The notes under the pieces were generated by a model. The model saw only the letters and a list, made by a program, of their open reading frames with translations. It did not search any database and had not been told where the DNA came from. From CBDFKY01 sp965248995 (GTDB lineage: Bacteria; Pseudomonadota; Alphaproteobacteria; Rickettsiales; UBA998), in contig CBDFKY010000022.1 in NCBI GenBank assembly GCA_965248995.1, forward strand, positions 248,001-312,000: a DNA stretch of 64,000 bases. The letters are read 5' to 3'. This document shows positions 25,688 through 34,303 of this stretch, piece by piece. Positions within the stretch are counted from its first letter, which is position 1. The number at the start of each line of letters is the position of its first letter. Position numbers and translations under genes: made by a program.

Positions 25688-27664
25688 ATGATCTCCGAAT
25701 ATGAAGCATTCATGCAGCAGCGCGAGAGGGAGCGGGAAGTGCAGCTTCCGCCCGAACCGGAAAGCGCGACATATTCCCTGATGCCGCCGCAGTCGACCTA
25801 TGCGTTACCCGAATCCCCGTCGATATTATCCGAAACGGTCGTTCCGGCTACCGTAGGTGACTATCTCTCGACGGCGCTGTCCGAATATATCGACCCGTCG
25901 CTTCATTCCGGACTGCTGACCGGCGAGCATGAAAGCCTGATTCCGCTGGATGTCGGCAAAGCGGCGCCCGCGGCCAAGACGCAGAAAATGCGTATTGGAG
26001 ACAAGCTCGTCTCCATGGGGCTGATTTCCAAGGATCAGCTGGGCGTGGCCCTGCAGGAACAGAAGCGTAACAAGATTTTGCTCGGCCAGATCCTCGTGGA
26101 TTTCGGCTTCATCACGGAAAGCGCGCTGGCCGAAGTGCTGGCGGAGACGACCGGCACGGAGCGGTTCGACATCAAGAAAACGATGTTCGATCCAACCGTC
26201 ATCAAGATGATTCCGAAAGAAGTGGCGATGCGCTACCGCATCATCCCCATTTCGCTGGAGCGGAACGAACTGAAGCTCGCCATGGCGGATGTCTATGACG
26301 TACTGGCGCTGGACGCCGTGCGCCGCCATATGCCCAAAGGGGTCAATCTCAAACCGCTTTATTCCACCGATACGGAAATACAGGACCTCGCCAACCGGTA
26401 TTATGATTATGAAATTTCGGTGGACGGCATCCTGCGCGAGATCGAAACCGGCATCCGCGAACGCAACACGAACATCCTCGACGGCAATCAGGACGGCTAC
26501 GTCAATCCGACCGTACGGCTGGTCAACGCGCTGCTCATCGACGCGGTGAAACAGGGTGCCTCGGATCTCCATTTCGAACCGGAAGGCACGTTCCTGCGCC
26601 TGCGCTACCGGATCGACGGGCAGCTGGTGCAGGTGCGCACCTTCCACCGGGATTACTGGTCGGCCATCGCGGTGCGCATCAAGATCATGTCGGGCATGAA
26701 CATCGCGGAGACGCGCCTGCCGCAGGACGGGCGAGTGACGTTCAACGCGCTGGGAAGGGAGGTGGATTTCCGGGTGGCGACGCAGCCGACCGTCTACGGT
26801 GAAAACATCGTGATGCGTCTGCTCGACAAATCCAAATCCATCGTGCCGCTCGACATGCTGGGATTCAACGACCATAACCTGACCCTGATCAAACGGCTGC
26901 TCAAGCGTCCGGAAGGCATCATCATCGTCACCGGTCCGACGGGGAGCGGGAAGACGACGACGCTGTATTCCATCCTGAACTACATCAACTCGATCGACGT
27001 CAACATCATGACGCTGGAAGACCCGGTGGAATATGAACTGCCGCTGATCCGCCAGACCTTCGTGAAAGAAGGGGTGATGTCGTTTTCCAGCGGCATCAAG
27101 TCCCTGATGCGGCAGGATCCCGACATCATCTTCATCGGAGAGGTGCGGGACGAGGAAACGGCGCTGAACGCGGTACGCGCCGCGCTGACCGGTCACCAGG
27201 TGTTCACCACGCTGCACACCAACGATGCGCTGGGGATCATCAACCGCCTCAACGATATCGGCGTGCCCTCCCACATGCTGGCCGGTTCGCTGATCTGCGG
27301 CGTGGCGCAGCGCCTGGCGCGTAAACTCTGCGTCGAATGCAAGCGCCCCCGCGTGGCGACGCCGGAAGAATGCCGCATCCTGCAGAAGCCCGCCTCCAAC
27401 CCGCCCGAAGTGTATGAAGCGGTGGGTTGTGTCAATTGTAACCATAAAGGATATAAAGGGCGCGTGGCGATGGTGGAAATCATGCCGACCGACGCCGGGC
27501 TGGATGAGCTGATCACAACGGGGGCCACCCGCAACCAGATGCTGGAATACCTGCTGAACAAGGGCTTCGTTCCGATGATCGACGACGGTATCAGCAAAGT
27601 GCTCAACGGGGATATCGACGTGAAGGAACTGGTGGCCAGAGTCGATGTAACGGACAGGATGTAG
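25688..27664 (+). CDS. pilB: PilB/GspE-family secretion ATPase
   Basis: Hexameric motor for type IV pilus assembly or type II secretion, inner-membrane face. 658 residues. A disordered, Pro/Glu-rich N-terminus (~1-95) is followed by a MshEN/GspE_N domain (KLVSMGLISKDQLGVALQEQ..., ~105-250). The ATPase core follows: Walker A TGPTGSGKTTTLYS, Asp box LEDPVEYELP, Walker B RQDPDIIFIGEVRDEETA and His box TGHQVFTTLHTND. A four-Cys zinc site (CVEC near 555, CVNC near 585) is intact. pilC follows after 7 bases. PilB and GspE cannot be told apart without the pilin genes, which are not in the window. Confidence 0.92.
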   Translation: MISEYEAFMQQREREREVQLPPEPESATYSLMPPQSTYALPESPSILSETVVPATVGDYLSTALSEYIDPSLHSGLLTGEHESLIPLDVGKAAPAAKTQKMRIGDKLVSMGLISKDQLGVALQEQKRNKILLGQILVDFGFITESALAEVLAETTGTERFDIKKTMFDPTVIKMIPKEVAMRYRIIPISLERNELKLAMADVYDVLALDAVRRHMPKGVNLKPLYSTDTEIQDLANRYYDYEISVDGILREIETGIRERNTNILDGNQDGYVNPTVRLVNALLIDAVKQGASDLHFEPEGTFLRLRYRIDGQLVQVRTFHRDYWSAIAVRIKIMSGMNIAETRLPQDGRVTFNALGREVDFRVATQPTVYGENIVMRLLDKSKSIVPLDMLGFNDHNLTLIKRLLKRPEGIIIVTGPTGSGKTTTLYSILNYINSIDVNIMTLEDPVEYELPLIRQTFVKEGVMSFSSGIKSLMRQDPDIIFIGEVRDEETALNAVRAALTGHQVFTTLHTNDALGIINRLNDIGVPSHMLAGSLICGVAQRLARKLCVECKRPRVATPEECRILQKPASNPPEVYEAVGCVNCNHKGYKGRVAMVEIMPTDAGLDELITTGATRNQMLEYLLNKGFVPMIDDGISKVLNGDIDVKELVARVDVTDRM

Positions 27665-27671
27665 AGAATTT

Positions 27672-28877
27672 ATGAGCTATACGTTCAATTACAAGGCGGT
27701 GAATACCGGCGGTCGCTCCATCAGGGGCGAACTGATGGCCGACAATGAGCTCGACCTGGAAGCCAAACTCAAGGCGCTGGGACTGGATCTGGTGGATTCG
27801 CGCGAGGTTCAGGCGAAAAAACCCTCCATGTTTTCCAAGATCAAGCTGAAGGACATGATCGTGTTCTGCCTGCATATGGAACAGCTGGAACGGGCAGGGG
27901 TACCGCTGCACGAAGCGCTGGCCGACGCGCGGGACGCCACCGACTCCACCCGCCTGCACAACGTGCTCGCCAGCGTGTATGAAACCATCAAGAGCGGTGA
28001 GACGTTTTCGGAGGCGCTGGCCAAGCATCCCGCGGTATTCAGTGACGTGTTCATCGGCCTGATCGCGGCGGGTGAGAAAACCGGGAACCTGCAGGAATCG
28101 TTCCATAACCTGAGCGAGCATATGAAATGGGCTTCCGAGCTGCAGCGCAAGGTCAAGAAGGCGATGACGTATCCGATCATCCTCACCGTAGTGCTCTCCG
28201 GCGTCATCGGCATCCTGATGCTGTTCGTCGTGCCGAAAATGGTGGATTTCATTATCAACCAGGGCTTCGCGATTCCCATCCATACCCGTGCGCTGATCGC
28301 GTTTTCCAAATTTTTTGGAAGCTATTGGTACCTGATTTTCTCCGTTCCCGTTGCGCTCGCCATGCTCGTGTTCACCTTCTATAAAATGTCGGAACCGTTC
28401 GCCTACCGGTTCGACCGTCTCATGCTGAAGACGCCGGTGTTCGGCAAGGTCATCAACAAGATCAACATGGCACGGTTCACGCACTTCTTCGCGGTGATGT
28501 TCAACAGCGGGATCGATATCCTGGATTCGCTGGTGGCCGGGCGCAAGGTGGTCAGCAACCGCGTGCTGAAAGAAGCGATCGACCTGGTGCACCGCAGTGT
28601 CATGGATGGTAACCGCCTGACGGATTCGATCAAGATGTCCAGCCAGTTCCCGAATTTAGTGGTACGGATGTTCAAAATAGGGGAGGATAGCGGTAATCTG
28701 GGAGAAGCGCTTGACAACATTAACTATTTTTACAAACGTGAAGTGAACGACGCGGTGGACGGCATGATCGCGCTGATCCAGCCGATCATGACGGTCGTGC
28801 TCGGCGCCATCATCTTCTGGGTAATTGCGGCGGTGTTCGGACCGCTCTATGATTCCTTCAGCAAAATGAAATTATAG
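27672..28877 (+). CDS. pilC: PilC/GspF-family inner-membrane platform protein
   Basis: Membrane platform on which pseudopilins or pilins assemble. 401 residues with two T2SSF domains: ~70-190 (LHMEQLERAGVPLHEALADARD...LIAAGEKTGNL) and ~270-390 (FTHFFAVMFNSGIDILDSL...MFKIGEDSGNLGEAL). Three membrane helices lie at ~168-190, 218-240 and 370-395. FYKREVND is present in the second repeat. It is coupled closely to the ATPase gene and followed after 21 bases by a GspL-like gene, so it belongs to one secretion/pilus operon. Confidence 0.93.
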   Translation: MSYTFNYKAVNTGGRSIRGELMADNELDLEAKLKALGLDLVDSREVQAKKPSMFSKIKLKDMIVFCLHMEQLERAGVPLHEALADARDATDSTRLHNVLASVYETIKSGETFSEALAKHPAVFSDVFIGLIAAGEKTGNLQESFHNLSEHMKWASELQRKVKKAMTYPIILTVVLSGVIGILMLFVVPKMVDFIINQGFAIPIHTRALIAFSKFFGSYWYLIFSVPVALAMLVFTFYKMSEPFAYRFDRLMLKTPVFGKVINKINMARFTHFFAVMFNSGIDILDSLVAGRKVVSNRVLKEAIDLVHRSVMDGNRLTDSIKMSSQFPNLVVRMFKIGEDSGNLGEALDNINYFYKREVNDAVDGMIALIQPIMTVVLGAIIFWVIAAVFGPLYDSFSKMKL

Positions 28878-28898
28878 GAGACCGGTTCAAGGGAAAAG

Positions 28899-30701
28899 AT
28901 GAGTAAGCCGCAGCGTAACAAACCTCTGAAGCCTCCGAAATCGGCGAAGCTTTCCGGGAAGTCCCGTAAGGCGAAGGGAGAGTTCGTCTTTTTCATCGGT
29001 GATGAAGGGGCGATCCTGTGCTACAACGAGGGTGGAGAGGTCAAGCGGCGCCTGTTCTCCCCCGCCGCCGATGCCAAGCCCACCGAGACTCTGAAGGAAC
29101 TGCTGGCGGAATACCCTGCGGCACCCATTTCCATCCTGGTCGATATGGTGGAACAGTCCTACGTACGCCACACCCTTCCTCCGGTCTCCGCTCTCGGCGT
29201 CAACAAGATCATCCAGCGGCGCCTGAGCCGGGATTTCTCGGCGGACGATTTGAAAGGCGCCATTTCCCTCGGTCGGGAAAAATCAGGAAGGAAAGACTGG
29301 AATTTCCTGCTTATTTCGCTCAGCTACAAGGACCATCTGCGTGACTGGTGCGAACTGGTTTATGATCTGCCGAACCGTTTCAAGGGAGTATATCTCGCAC
29401 CTGTGGAAAGCGAAGGGATCATCTCCATGCTGCATCGGGCGCTCGGCGACGGAGATGCGGGCAGCGCGAAAAAGAAAACTTCTTTTTCCCTGCCGGTGTT
29501 CGGTAAGGCCAAGAAATCCGATGATAATGGCGCGACGCATTGGGATATCCTGGTGGTGCATAACAAAACGGGCGGTTTTCGCCAGGTGGTGCTGAAAAAC
29601 AACAGCCTGGTGTTCACGCGCATGGCGCAGTCGGCAGGCGACGAGAAGCCGGTGGTGTTGGCGGGCAACATCGAACAAGAAATACGCAACACCATCGAAT
29701 ATCTGAAGCGTCTTTCCTTCAACGAAACCTCGGAACTGACCATTCTCAGCATCGTAGGGCAGGACATCAAGGAACATTTGAGCACCGAGAGTTTCAGCGC
29801 CCATTACAGCGACGTGTTCACGCCGCATGAAGCAGCGGAACTGCTCGGACTGGAACAGTCGGTTCTCTCAGGTGACCGTTATACCGACGTACTGCTGGCC
29901 AGCGCGTTCCTGAAAATCAAAAAGAAACGCCTGCGGCTGCTGCCGACCTATACGAAAAAAACCGAAGCCTGCTATAGTCAGATCAAAGCGGTACAGCTGG
30001 GGGGAGGGGTAGCGCTTCTGAGCCTGTGCGCTTTGAGTTTCATGAACCTGTTCGCGTTGATAAACGCACAAACGCAATTGAGCGATATTGCCGCGAAGGA
30101 AAAGCCGCTGGTCGCCCGCGTCAACGAATTCGAAGAGAAAGCCAAAACGTTCAAGGTAGATCCTTTCGTGGTGGATTCCCTGATCAAGACGCACGACATC
30201 ATTTCAGCGTCCGCGCCTGATTTCAGGGTGATCGTTAAAAAACTTCTGCCTCTCATCGATGAAAACACCACGTTGCAGAACTTCGAATGGAGTATTCCTG
30301 ACCTGAACGCCAATCCCCAGTCCGCAAACGCGCCGGGTGGTAACGTTCCTGTCGCTGCAGGTGCCAAGGTAGGGGGCAGCACGACGCAGGCTCAAACCAA
30401 ATCGGTCCTGCAGATGGAACTCCTGCCCGCGGCAGCCGATAGTCAAAGCCCGGCCGAACAATCCGAAGCCATGATCGCCGGGCTCAAAAAAATATTCGAA
30501 GGATATACCGTCGAATTGACGGGACCCGGGGCGCCGGGATCGCAGGGAGGCGACGAATTGACGATTAATTTCGAAGCGGAGAAATTATTGAGCGCCGCTG
30601 CCCTGAACCGTAAAATCACTCTGGGCGTGACGATTACGGGAAGCGAGGCGGCCGCGGCAACCGCCGCTCCCGCGCCACCGGCCAAAGCGGGGCAGCCATG
30701 A
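28899..30701 (+). CDS. GspL-like (PilM-PilN fused) inner-membrane assembly protein
   Basis: 600 residues. The first ~340 form a cytosolic domain with a Lys-rich start and a weak PilM/GspL-like actin fold (FIGDEGAILCYN..., SILVDMVEQSYVRHTLPP, IIQRRLSRDF). One membrane helix lies at ~365-387 (GGGVALLSLCALSFMNLFAL). The periplasmic part begins with a coiled-coil segment like PilN/GspL and ends in an Ala/Pro-rich tail. The order ATPase, platform, this protein, PilO-like supports a fused PilM-PilN role in linking cytosolic motor to the periplasmic alignment complex. Sequence similarity is weak, so the name rests partly on context. The next gene starts inside its stop (ATGA). Confidence 0.65.
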   Translation: MSKPQRNKPLKPPKSAKLSGKSRKAKGEFVFFIGDEGAILCYNEGGEVKRRLFSPAADAKPTETLKELLAEYPAAPISILVDMVEQSYVRHTLPPVSALGVNKIIQRRLSRDFSADDLKGAISLGREKSGRKDWNFLLISLSYKDHLRDWCELVYDLPNRFKGVYLAPVESEGIISMLHRALGDGDAGSAKKKTSFSLPVFGKAKKSDDNGATHWDILVVHNKTGGFRQVVLKNNSLVFTRMAQSAGDEKPVVLAGNIEQEIRNTIEYLKRLSFNETSELTILSIVGQDIKEHLSTESFSAHYSDVFTPHEAAELLGLEQSVLSGDRYTDVLLASAFLKIKKKRLRLLPTYTKKTEACYSQIKAVQLGGGVALLSLCALSFMNLFALINAQTQLSDIAAKEKPLVARVNEFEEKAKTFKVDPFVVDSLIKTHDIISASAPDFRVIVKKLLPLIDENTTLQNFEWSIPDLNANPQSANAPGGNVPVAAGAKVGGSTTQAQTKSVLQMELLPAAADSQSPAEQSEAMIAGLKKIFEGYTVELTGPGAPGSQGGDELTINFEAEKLLSAAALNRKITLGVTITGSEAAAATAAPAPPAKAGQP

Positions 30702-31363
30702 CCAAGCTTCAGCATCTCAAACGTAAATTGATACGCATCCTGATGATATTTGCGGCTGTCTTGGCGGCAATGGCTGTCGTGAGCTACGTCTCTTCCGACT
30801 ACGCGGCGAAAAAGGGCGTGCAGGTCAGGCAGGAACAAAGCAACATCAATGTCTACCATTCACGCATTGAACAGCTTGAACAGAAATTCAATATCTACGA
30901 AACCTCTTTTTCCGCCTATACCGAGTTGGATAAAAAGCTGAAAGAGGGCCGTTTCAAGCTGGATACGGCGGAGGTGAAAAAAATACTCAACCGGCTCCGG
31001 CAACAGCATCGTATCGCCAATCTGACATTACAGATGACGCCGCAGAACCGCTATGGGCAGGAAGATCCTTCCAGCGTAGGCGTGGAACCGGTGTTTCGTG
31101 AAGTGACGTTGTCGCTTTCCGCCTTAAGCGACCTGCATATCTACGCGTTCCTGCAGGATCTGGAGCGGAGCATGCCGGGATACATGCATTTCACCAAAGC
31201 CACGGTGACCCGTATCCGTCCGCTTTCGGACGATATTCTGCGGGAGGTCAGCGTAGGTTCCACCCCGGCGCTGGTCAGTGGCAACATCACGTTCGTATGG
31301 CTCGGAATCACTCAGAAAAAATCTTCCGCTACCGAAGGGAAGGGCACACATGCGATGCCGTAA
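30698..31363 (+). CDS. PilO/GspM-like inner-membrane protein
   Basis: 221 residues: one N-terminal helix (~13-32, ILMIFAAVLAAMAVVSYVS), a coiled coil (~48-100, YHSRIEQLEQKFNIYETSF), then a ferredoxin-like periplasmic domain (NLTLQMTPQ..., EVTLSLSALSDLHIYAFLQDLERSMPGYMHFTKATVTRI). This is the PilO/GspM plan. Its ATG overlaps the stop of the GspL-like gene by four bases. Its last codons overlap the signal-peptide start of the next gene by 14 bases. Assignment rests on the architecture and operon position. Confidence 0.6.
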   Translation: MTKLQHLKRKLIRILMIFAAVLAAMAVVSYVSSDYAAKKGVQVRQEQSNINVYHSRIEQLEQKFNIYETSFSAYTELDKKLKEGRFKLDTAEVKKILNRLRQQHRIANLTLQMTPQNRYGQEDPSSVGVEPVFREVTLSLSALSDLHIYAFLQDLERSMPGYMHFTKATVTRIRPLSDDILREVSVGSTPALVSGNITFVWLGITQKKSSATEGKGTHAMP

Positions 31364-32573
31364 CCCTCTTTTCCTGATCATGATGACGGGTGCGCTCCTG
31401 TGGACGATGCAGACGGAGGCGAGAGATCGCTATGCCGAACTAGGATCGGCTAAAAGGGAAGGAGACGGTTCAGCAGTACGGAGCCGGCCGTCGGTCGAAC
31501 CCTCCCCTGTTACGGAGCCGGTGTTCCCGCATGAAGAAGGTGTCTATTCTTACGGTGATGAATCCGCCTCCCTGTTCTTCAATCCCAAAGCGCTGGACAA
31601 TTACCTGAAAGTGATCCGGCTTTTTGAGGAAAACGGTTCGTCGGCTTCGTCAAGAATAAATCCGGCGGATATCAAGGACAAGGCGCTGCAGGCGATCATC
31701 CAGCGGATCGACAAAGGCCCGACCCAGAAACCGGAACCGATCATTTATCCGTATTATCATCTGGGATCGATTCTCTTCCACGCCCGTAACAGCTGGGCGT
31801 TGACGATCAACGGCATCGTCATTACCGAAAAAACCAATAAAGCCGATAATGAATTATACGCGACCTCGGTGCAGCCTAACCGCGCCACGTTCATCTGGAA
31901 ACCGCAGGACAGACGGCTGGTACAGGATCTGACGCTGCACGCCCGGGATGCCTCGCAGAAACGGGATAAAACGCTCGATCACCGCAAGGTGAGACGCCTG
32001 TTCGGCCAGCCGCTCGTCAACGGCAACGGAAGCATCTCCTTTGCGCTGGAGCCGAACCAGCTGTTCTATAGTGAGTTTTTAACCGTCTATGAAGGCGGCA
32101 GTGAAGGAATCATTCCGCCGCCGCCACTGCAAAAAACGGTGGGTGTGCCGGGGTCTCCCGTCGCTCCGATAGCCCCGGTCGCCGCAATCGCGCAGGTTCC
32201 CGCGGCGGTGGCCCCGGTGGGCACGAAACTGAAAAAGCGTAATGCGCTCAACAGCTTCAGCACTCCTGACGAAGTGGTTCCCGCCGCCGCCCCTCCGGTT
32301 CCCGTTAAGGCCGCTACTGCTCCGGCTGCTGCGACGCAGGCTCCGGCTGCCGCCGCTCCTGTTTCACCGAACCTGGCACGGGCGCCGTTCGCTCCGGTTG
32401 CGGTTCCGGCGGCGTCCACGCTCGCTCCCATAACGGCGGCGAGCCCGGCTGTTCCCGCGGTGATGATCGCTCCCGGCTCGATTACCGGAAACGCATCCGT
32501 TCCTTCCGCCAAGCGCAGCAGTAATGAAATCCCGCTGGAAGAACTGCCGAGCATCGACACGATCGCTCCTTGA
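31350..32573 (+). CDS. Periplasmic Pro/Ala-rich protein of the pilus/secretion operon
   Basis: 407 residues. Signal peptide at 1-24 (RCRNPLFLIMMTGALLWTMQTEA). A folded domain lies around 60-250; YHLGSILFHARNSWALTINGIVITE... is reminiscent of PilP/GspC-type clamp domains that bind the secretin. The long low-complexity tail (~260-395) is Pro/Ala/Val-rich and could span the periplasm. The ATG at 31350 sits inside the end of the PilO-like gene. It is the last gene of the operon; no secretin or pilin gene follows. The clamp-protein role is inference. Confidence 0.6.
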   Translation: MRCRNPLFLIMMTGALLWTMQTEARDRYAELGSAKREGDGSAVRSRPSVEPSPVTEPVFPHEEGVYSYGDESASLFFNPKALDNYLKVIRLFEENGSSASSRINPADIKDKALQAIIQRIDKGPTQKPEPIIYPYYHLGSILFHARNSWALTINGIVITEKTNKADNELYATSVQPNRATFIWKPQDRRLVQDLTLHARDASQKRDKTLDHRKVRRLFGQPLVNGNGSISFALEPNQLFYSEFLTVYEGGSEGIIPPPPLQKTVGVPGSPVAPIAPVAAIAQVPAAVAPVGTKLKKRNALNSFSTPDEVVPAAAPPVPVKAATAPAAATQAPAAAAPVSPNLARAPFAPVAVPAASTLAPITAASPAVPAVMIAPGSITGNASVPSAKRSSNEIPLEELPSIDTIAP

Positions 32574-32590
32574 AATGCACAGGTGCAGGT

Positions 32591-32620
32591 CGCTTTCGAT
32601 AAAAGCGCTGTCATTTTTTT
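32591..32620 (+). terminator. Possible terminator of the pilus/secretion operon
   Basis: CGCTTT, loop CGATA, AAAGCG, then CTGTCA and seven T: a 6-bp stem followed by a T run after a six-base gap. Moderate to weak. Confidence 0.4.
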
Positions 32621-32625
32621 AACGA

Positions 32626-32674
32626 CAGTCGTCTTATCCGAGCAAAAACGTTCCGTTTTTTTAGAATGGCTAGA
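32626..32674. repeat. Possible decayed half of a paired-palindrome element
   Basis: This stretch can be aligned with the second hairpin of the copy at 56469: TCTTATCCGA, AAAACGTTCCGTTTTT and AGAATGGCTA against TTTTATCCGA, AAAACCGTACGGTTTTT and GGAATGACTA. The palindrome is imperfect and the outer TATAG end is lost. As at 56581, the neighbouring minus-strand gene takes its TAG stop from the element end. Weak case. Confidence 0.3.
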
Positions 32675-33542
32675 GGGGCCACGCCATTCGGTCATGCGCT
32701 CCGTGTTCGCCCATGCGCAGCGTCGGCCGGGAACCGCCGGTCTGGCGAAGGGGATGGTTCAGCACATGCAGGGCGAACATCTGCTCCAGCCATAATTCCC
32801 GGTTCATCGGGCGGCGCGCTTTGAGCGTGTGGAGGGAGTCGAATTTGAGATGCTCCTGCTGCGCGTTAAAATCCTCGATAGCCGCGAACTGGCCGCACCA
32901 GCGGTTACGGAACAGCGAGCCGATGCGTTCCGGGCTGCCGTGCGTATCGTCGAAATAATGGAGGACGACCGGCAGCATATGTTCGACATCCGTGTGATAG
33001 AGCGTGAAGCTGGCGAACGTGGAGGAATACAGGTCCAGATCGTTGGCGATGAATCCGATAGGGCTCTGTGGCGAGAGGCCCGCCATGTAGGAAGGCAGGG
33101 TTTCCCGAATATCACCCCACACCATATGGGCGTTCGGAGGCAGCGCCGCCTCCAGTGCCGCCCGGTCCACGCAGGCGAAATCTCCTTCCGTCCAGATTTC
33201 TGGATGGTCGCGCCGGTCCTGCAGCGCCGGTAATCCGCCGCCGGTATCGAATCCGAAAATGTCGAAGGCGATATCCGTTTCTTCCGTAACCATGGCCGCC
33301 ACTTCACACAGGTTCCGCAGCCCCAGTCCCTCCGCCACGCCGAATTCGATGGCGGTGAGGCGGCGGATACCGCAGAAACGTGCCATATCCGCCGCGGCAA
33401 GCAATCCGAAAGCGTAATGCGGTCTTCCCACCAGGTCATAGCGGATTTTTTCCCGCAGGCTGCCATGTGATCCGGCGTGAGCGCGGGCTTCCAGCAACGG
33501 GCCGGGATAGAGCTGGTCGAGCGGCGTCATGAGGGCTGCCAC
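32670..33542 (-). CDS. Methyltransferase-like hypothetical protein
   Basis: 290 residues, soluble. TAIEFGVAEGLGLRNLCEVA (~63-82) resembles the glycine-rich motif I of class I SAM methyltransferases. FDIFGFDTGGGLP, then HMVWGDIRETLP fit motifs II and III of the TylF-like group, and the downstream ANDLDLYSST is a plausible metal/acceptor site. Function is unknown. The start overlaps the end of the 2OG oxygenase gene (16 bases), and an ATG at 33530 is an alternative. The last residues and the stop may be altered by a decayed repeat (see 32626). Confidence 0.55.
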   Translation of the reverse strand: MAALMTPLDQLYPGPLLEARAHAGSHGSLREKIRYDLVGRPHYAFGLLAAADMARFCGIRRLTAIEFGVAEGLGLRNLCEVAAMVTEETDIAFDIFGFDTGGGLPALQDRRDHPEIWTEGDFACVDRAALEAALPPNAHMVWGDIRETLPSYMAGLSPQSPIGFIANDLDLYSSTFASFTLYHTDVEHMLPVVLHYFDDTHGSPERIGSLFRNRWCGQFAAIEDFNAQQEHLKFDSLHTLKARRPMNRELWLEQMFALHVLNHPLRQTGGSRPTLRMGEHGAHDRMAWPL

Positions 33543-34291
33543 AGGGTGGAATGATGAATCGCGTCGCTTTCCCGCGGATCGGTGCTGTAATAATAAAACG
33601 CGATGGATTTACGCGTCATCGTCTCCGGACAGGCGAGGGGATGCGGATGGCCGTGATACGACGTACTGTCGGTGTTGAAAATCACGCAGCGATTGGCGAT
33701 GGGCAGGATTTTCTCTACCGCACGGCTCATATCCTTGCTCCACAACTCGATATGGCCGCCATACTCTTCCCGCCAGTCCTCATTGAGATACAGCAGGACG
33801 TTGATCTTGCGGTAAAGCCGCAGTTTTTCAAGATAATTGAAATCCGCATGCACCTTCAGCATGCCGCCGGGTAGAATCTGGTGCAGCCCGCCTCCGTGAT
33901 AATGCGGGTCGGGAATCAGCCCGTCGATACCGGTCAGCGTTTCGAGAAAATGAATCATGGGATAGGAATTGAAGGCATGAAGCACGCTGAAGATAAACGG
34001 GTTCGCCCCCTCCAGGTTGCGGATATGCCCGAGCCCCTGTTTTTTCGGCTGGTGGGTGGTATCCCCCGCCTGCCAGTCGAACCAACAGGGCGCGTCGGGG
34101 GCGGGGAACAGGTCGATGAAATGCCGCAGCGCGTCGACCGGCAGGAAGTTGTCGATCACCGCATGAGGGAACGGGTCGGCATTGCGGTAGGCGATGTTGC
34201 GCTCAAGCGCGATTTTCTGCAGATGATCGTCGTCGAAGACGAAGGAATCCGGCGATGACGGGGTTGATTTAAGAAATGAGAGCATCGGCAT
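33527..34291 (-). CDS. 2-oxoglutarate/Fe(II) oxygenase family protein
   Basis: 254 residues with the double-stranded beta-helix signature of 2OG-FeII_Oxy_3 proteins. The N-terminal NADPFPHAVIDNFLPVDALRHF resembles the conserved opening. The iron site reads HADFN (His-x-Asp, ~145) and a distal His in STSYHGHPHPLACP (~215), followed by an Arg (MTRKSIAFYYY) that would hold 2-oxoglutarate. The substrate could be a sugar or peptide. It is 12 bases downstream of ychF and overlaps the methyltransferase-like gene, so the two may act on one product. Confidence 0.8.
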   Translation of the reverse strand: MPMLSFLKSTPSSPDSFVFDDDHLQKIALERNIAYRNADPFPHAVIDNFLPVDALRHFIDLFPAPDAPCWFDWQAGDTTHQPKKQGLGHIRNLEGANPFIFSVLHAFNSYPMIHFLETLTGIDGLIPDPHYHGGGLHQILPGGMLKVHADFNYLEKLRLYRKINVLLYLNEDWREEYGGHIELWSKDMSRAVEKILPIANRCVIFNTDSTSYHGHPHPLACPETMTRKSIAFYYYSTDPRESDAIHHSTLWQPS

Positions 34292-34303
34292 CCATTCCCC
34301 GCT

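Noticed and set aside
25826..27445. Long open frame antisense to pilB
   Set aside because: Same reason: mirror of the pilB codon pattern, His/Arg/Asp-rich nonsense protein.
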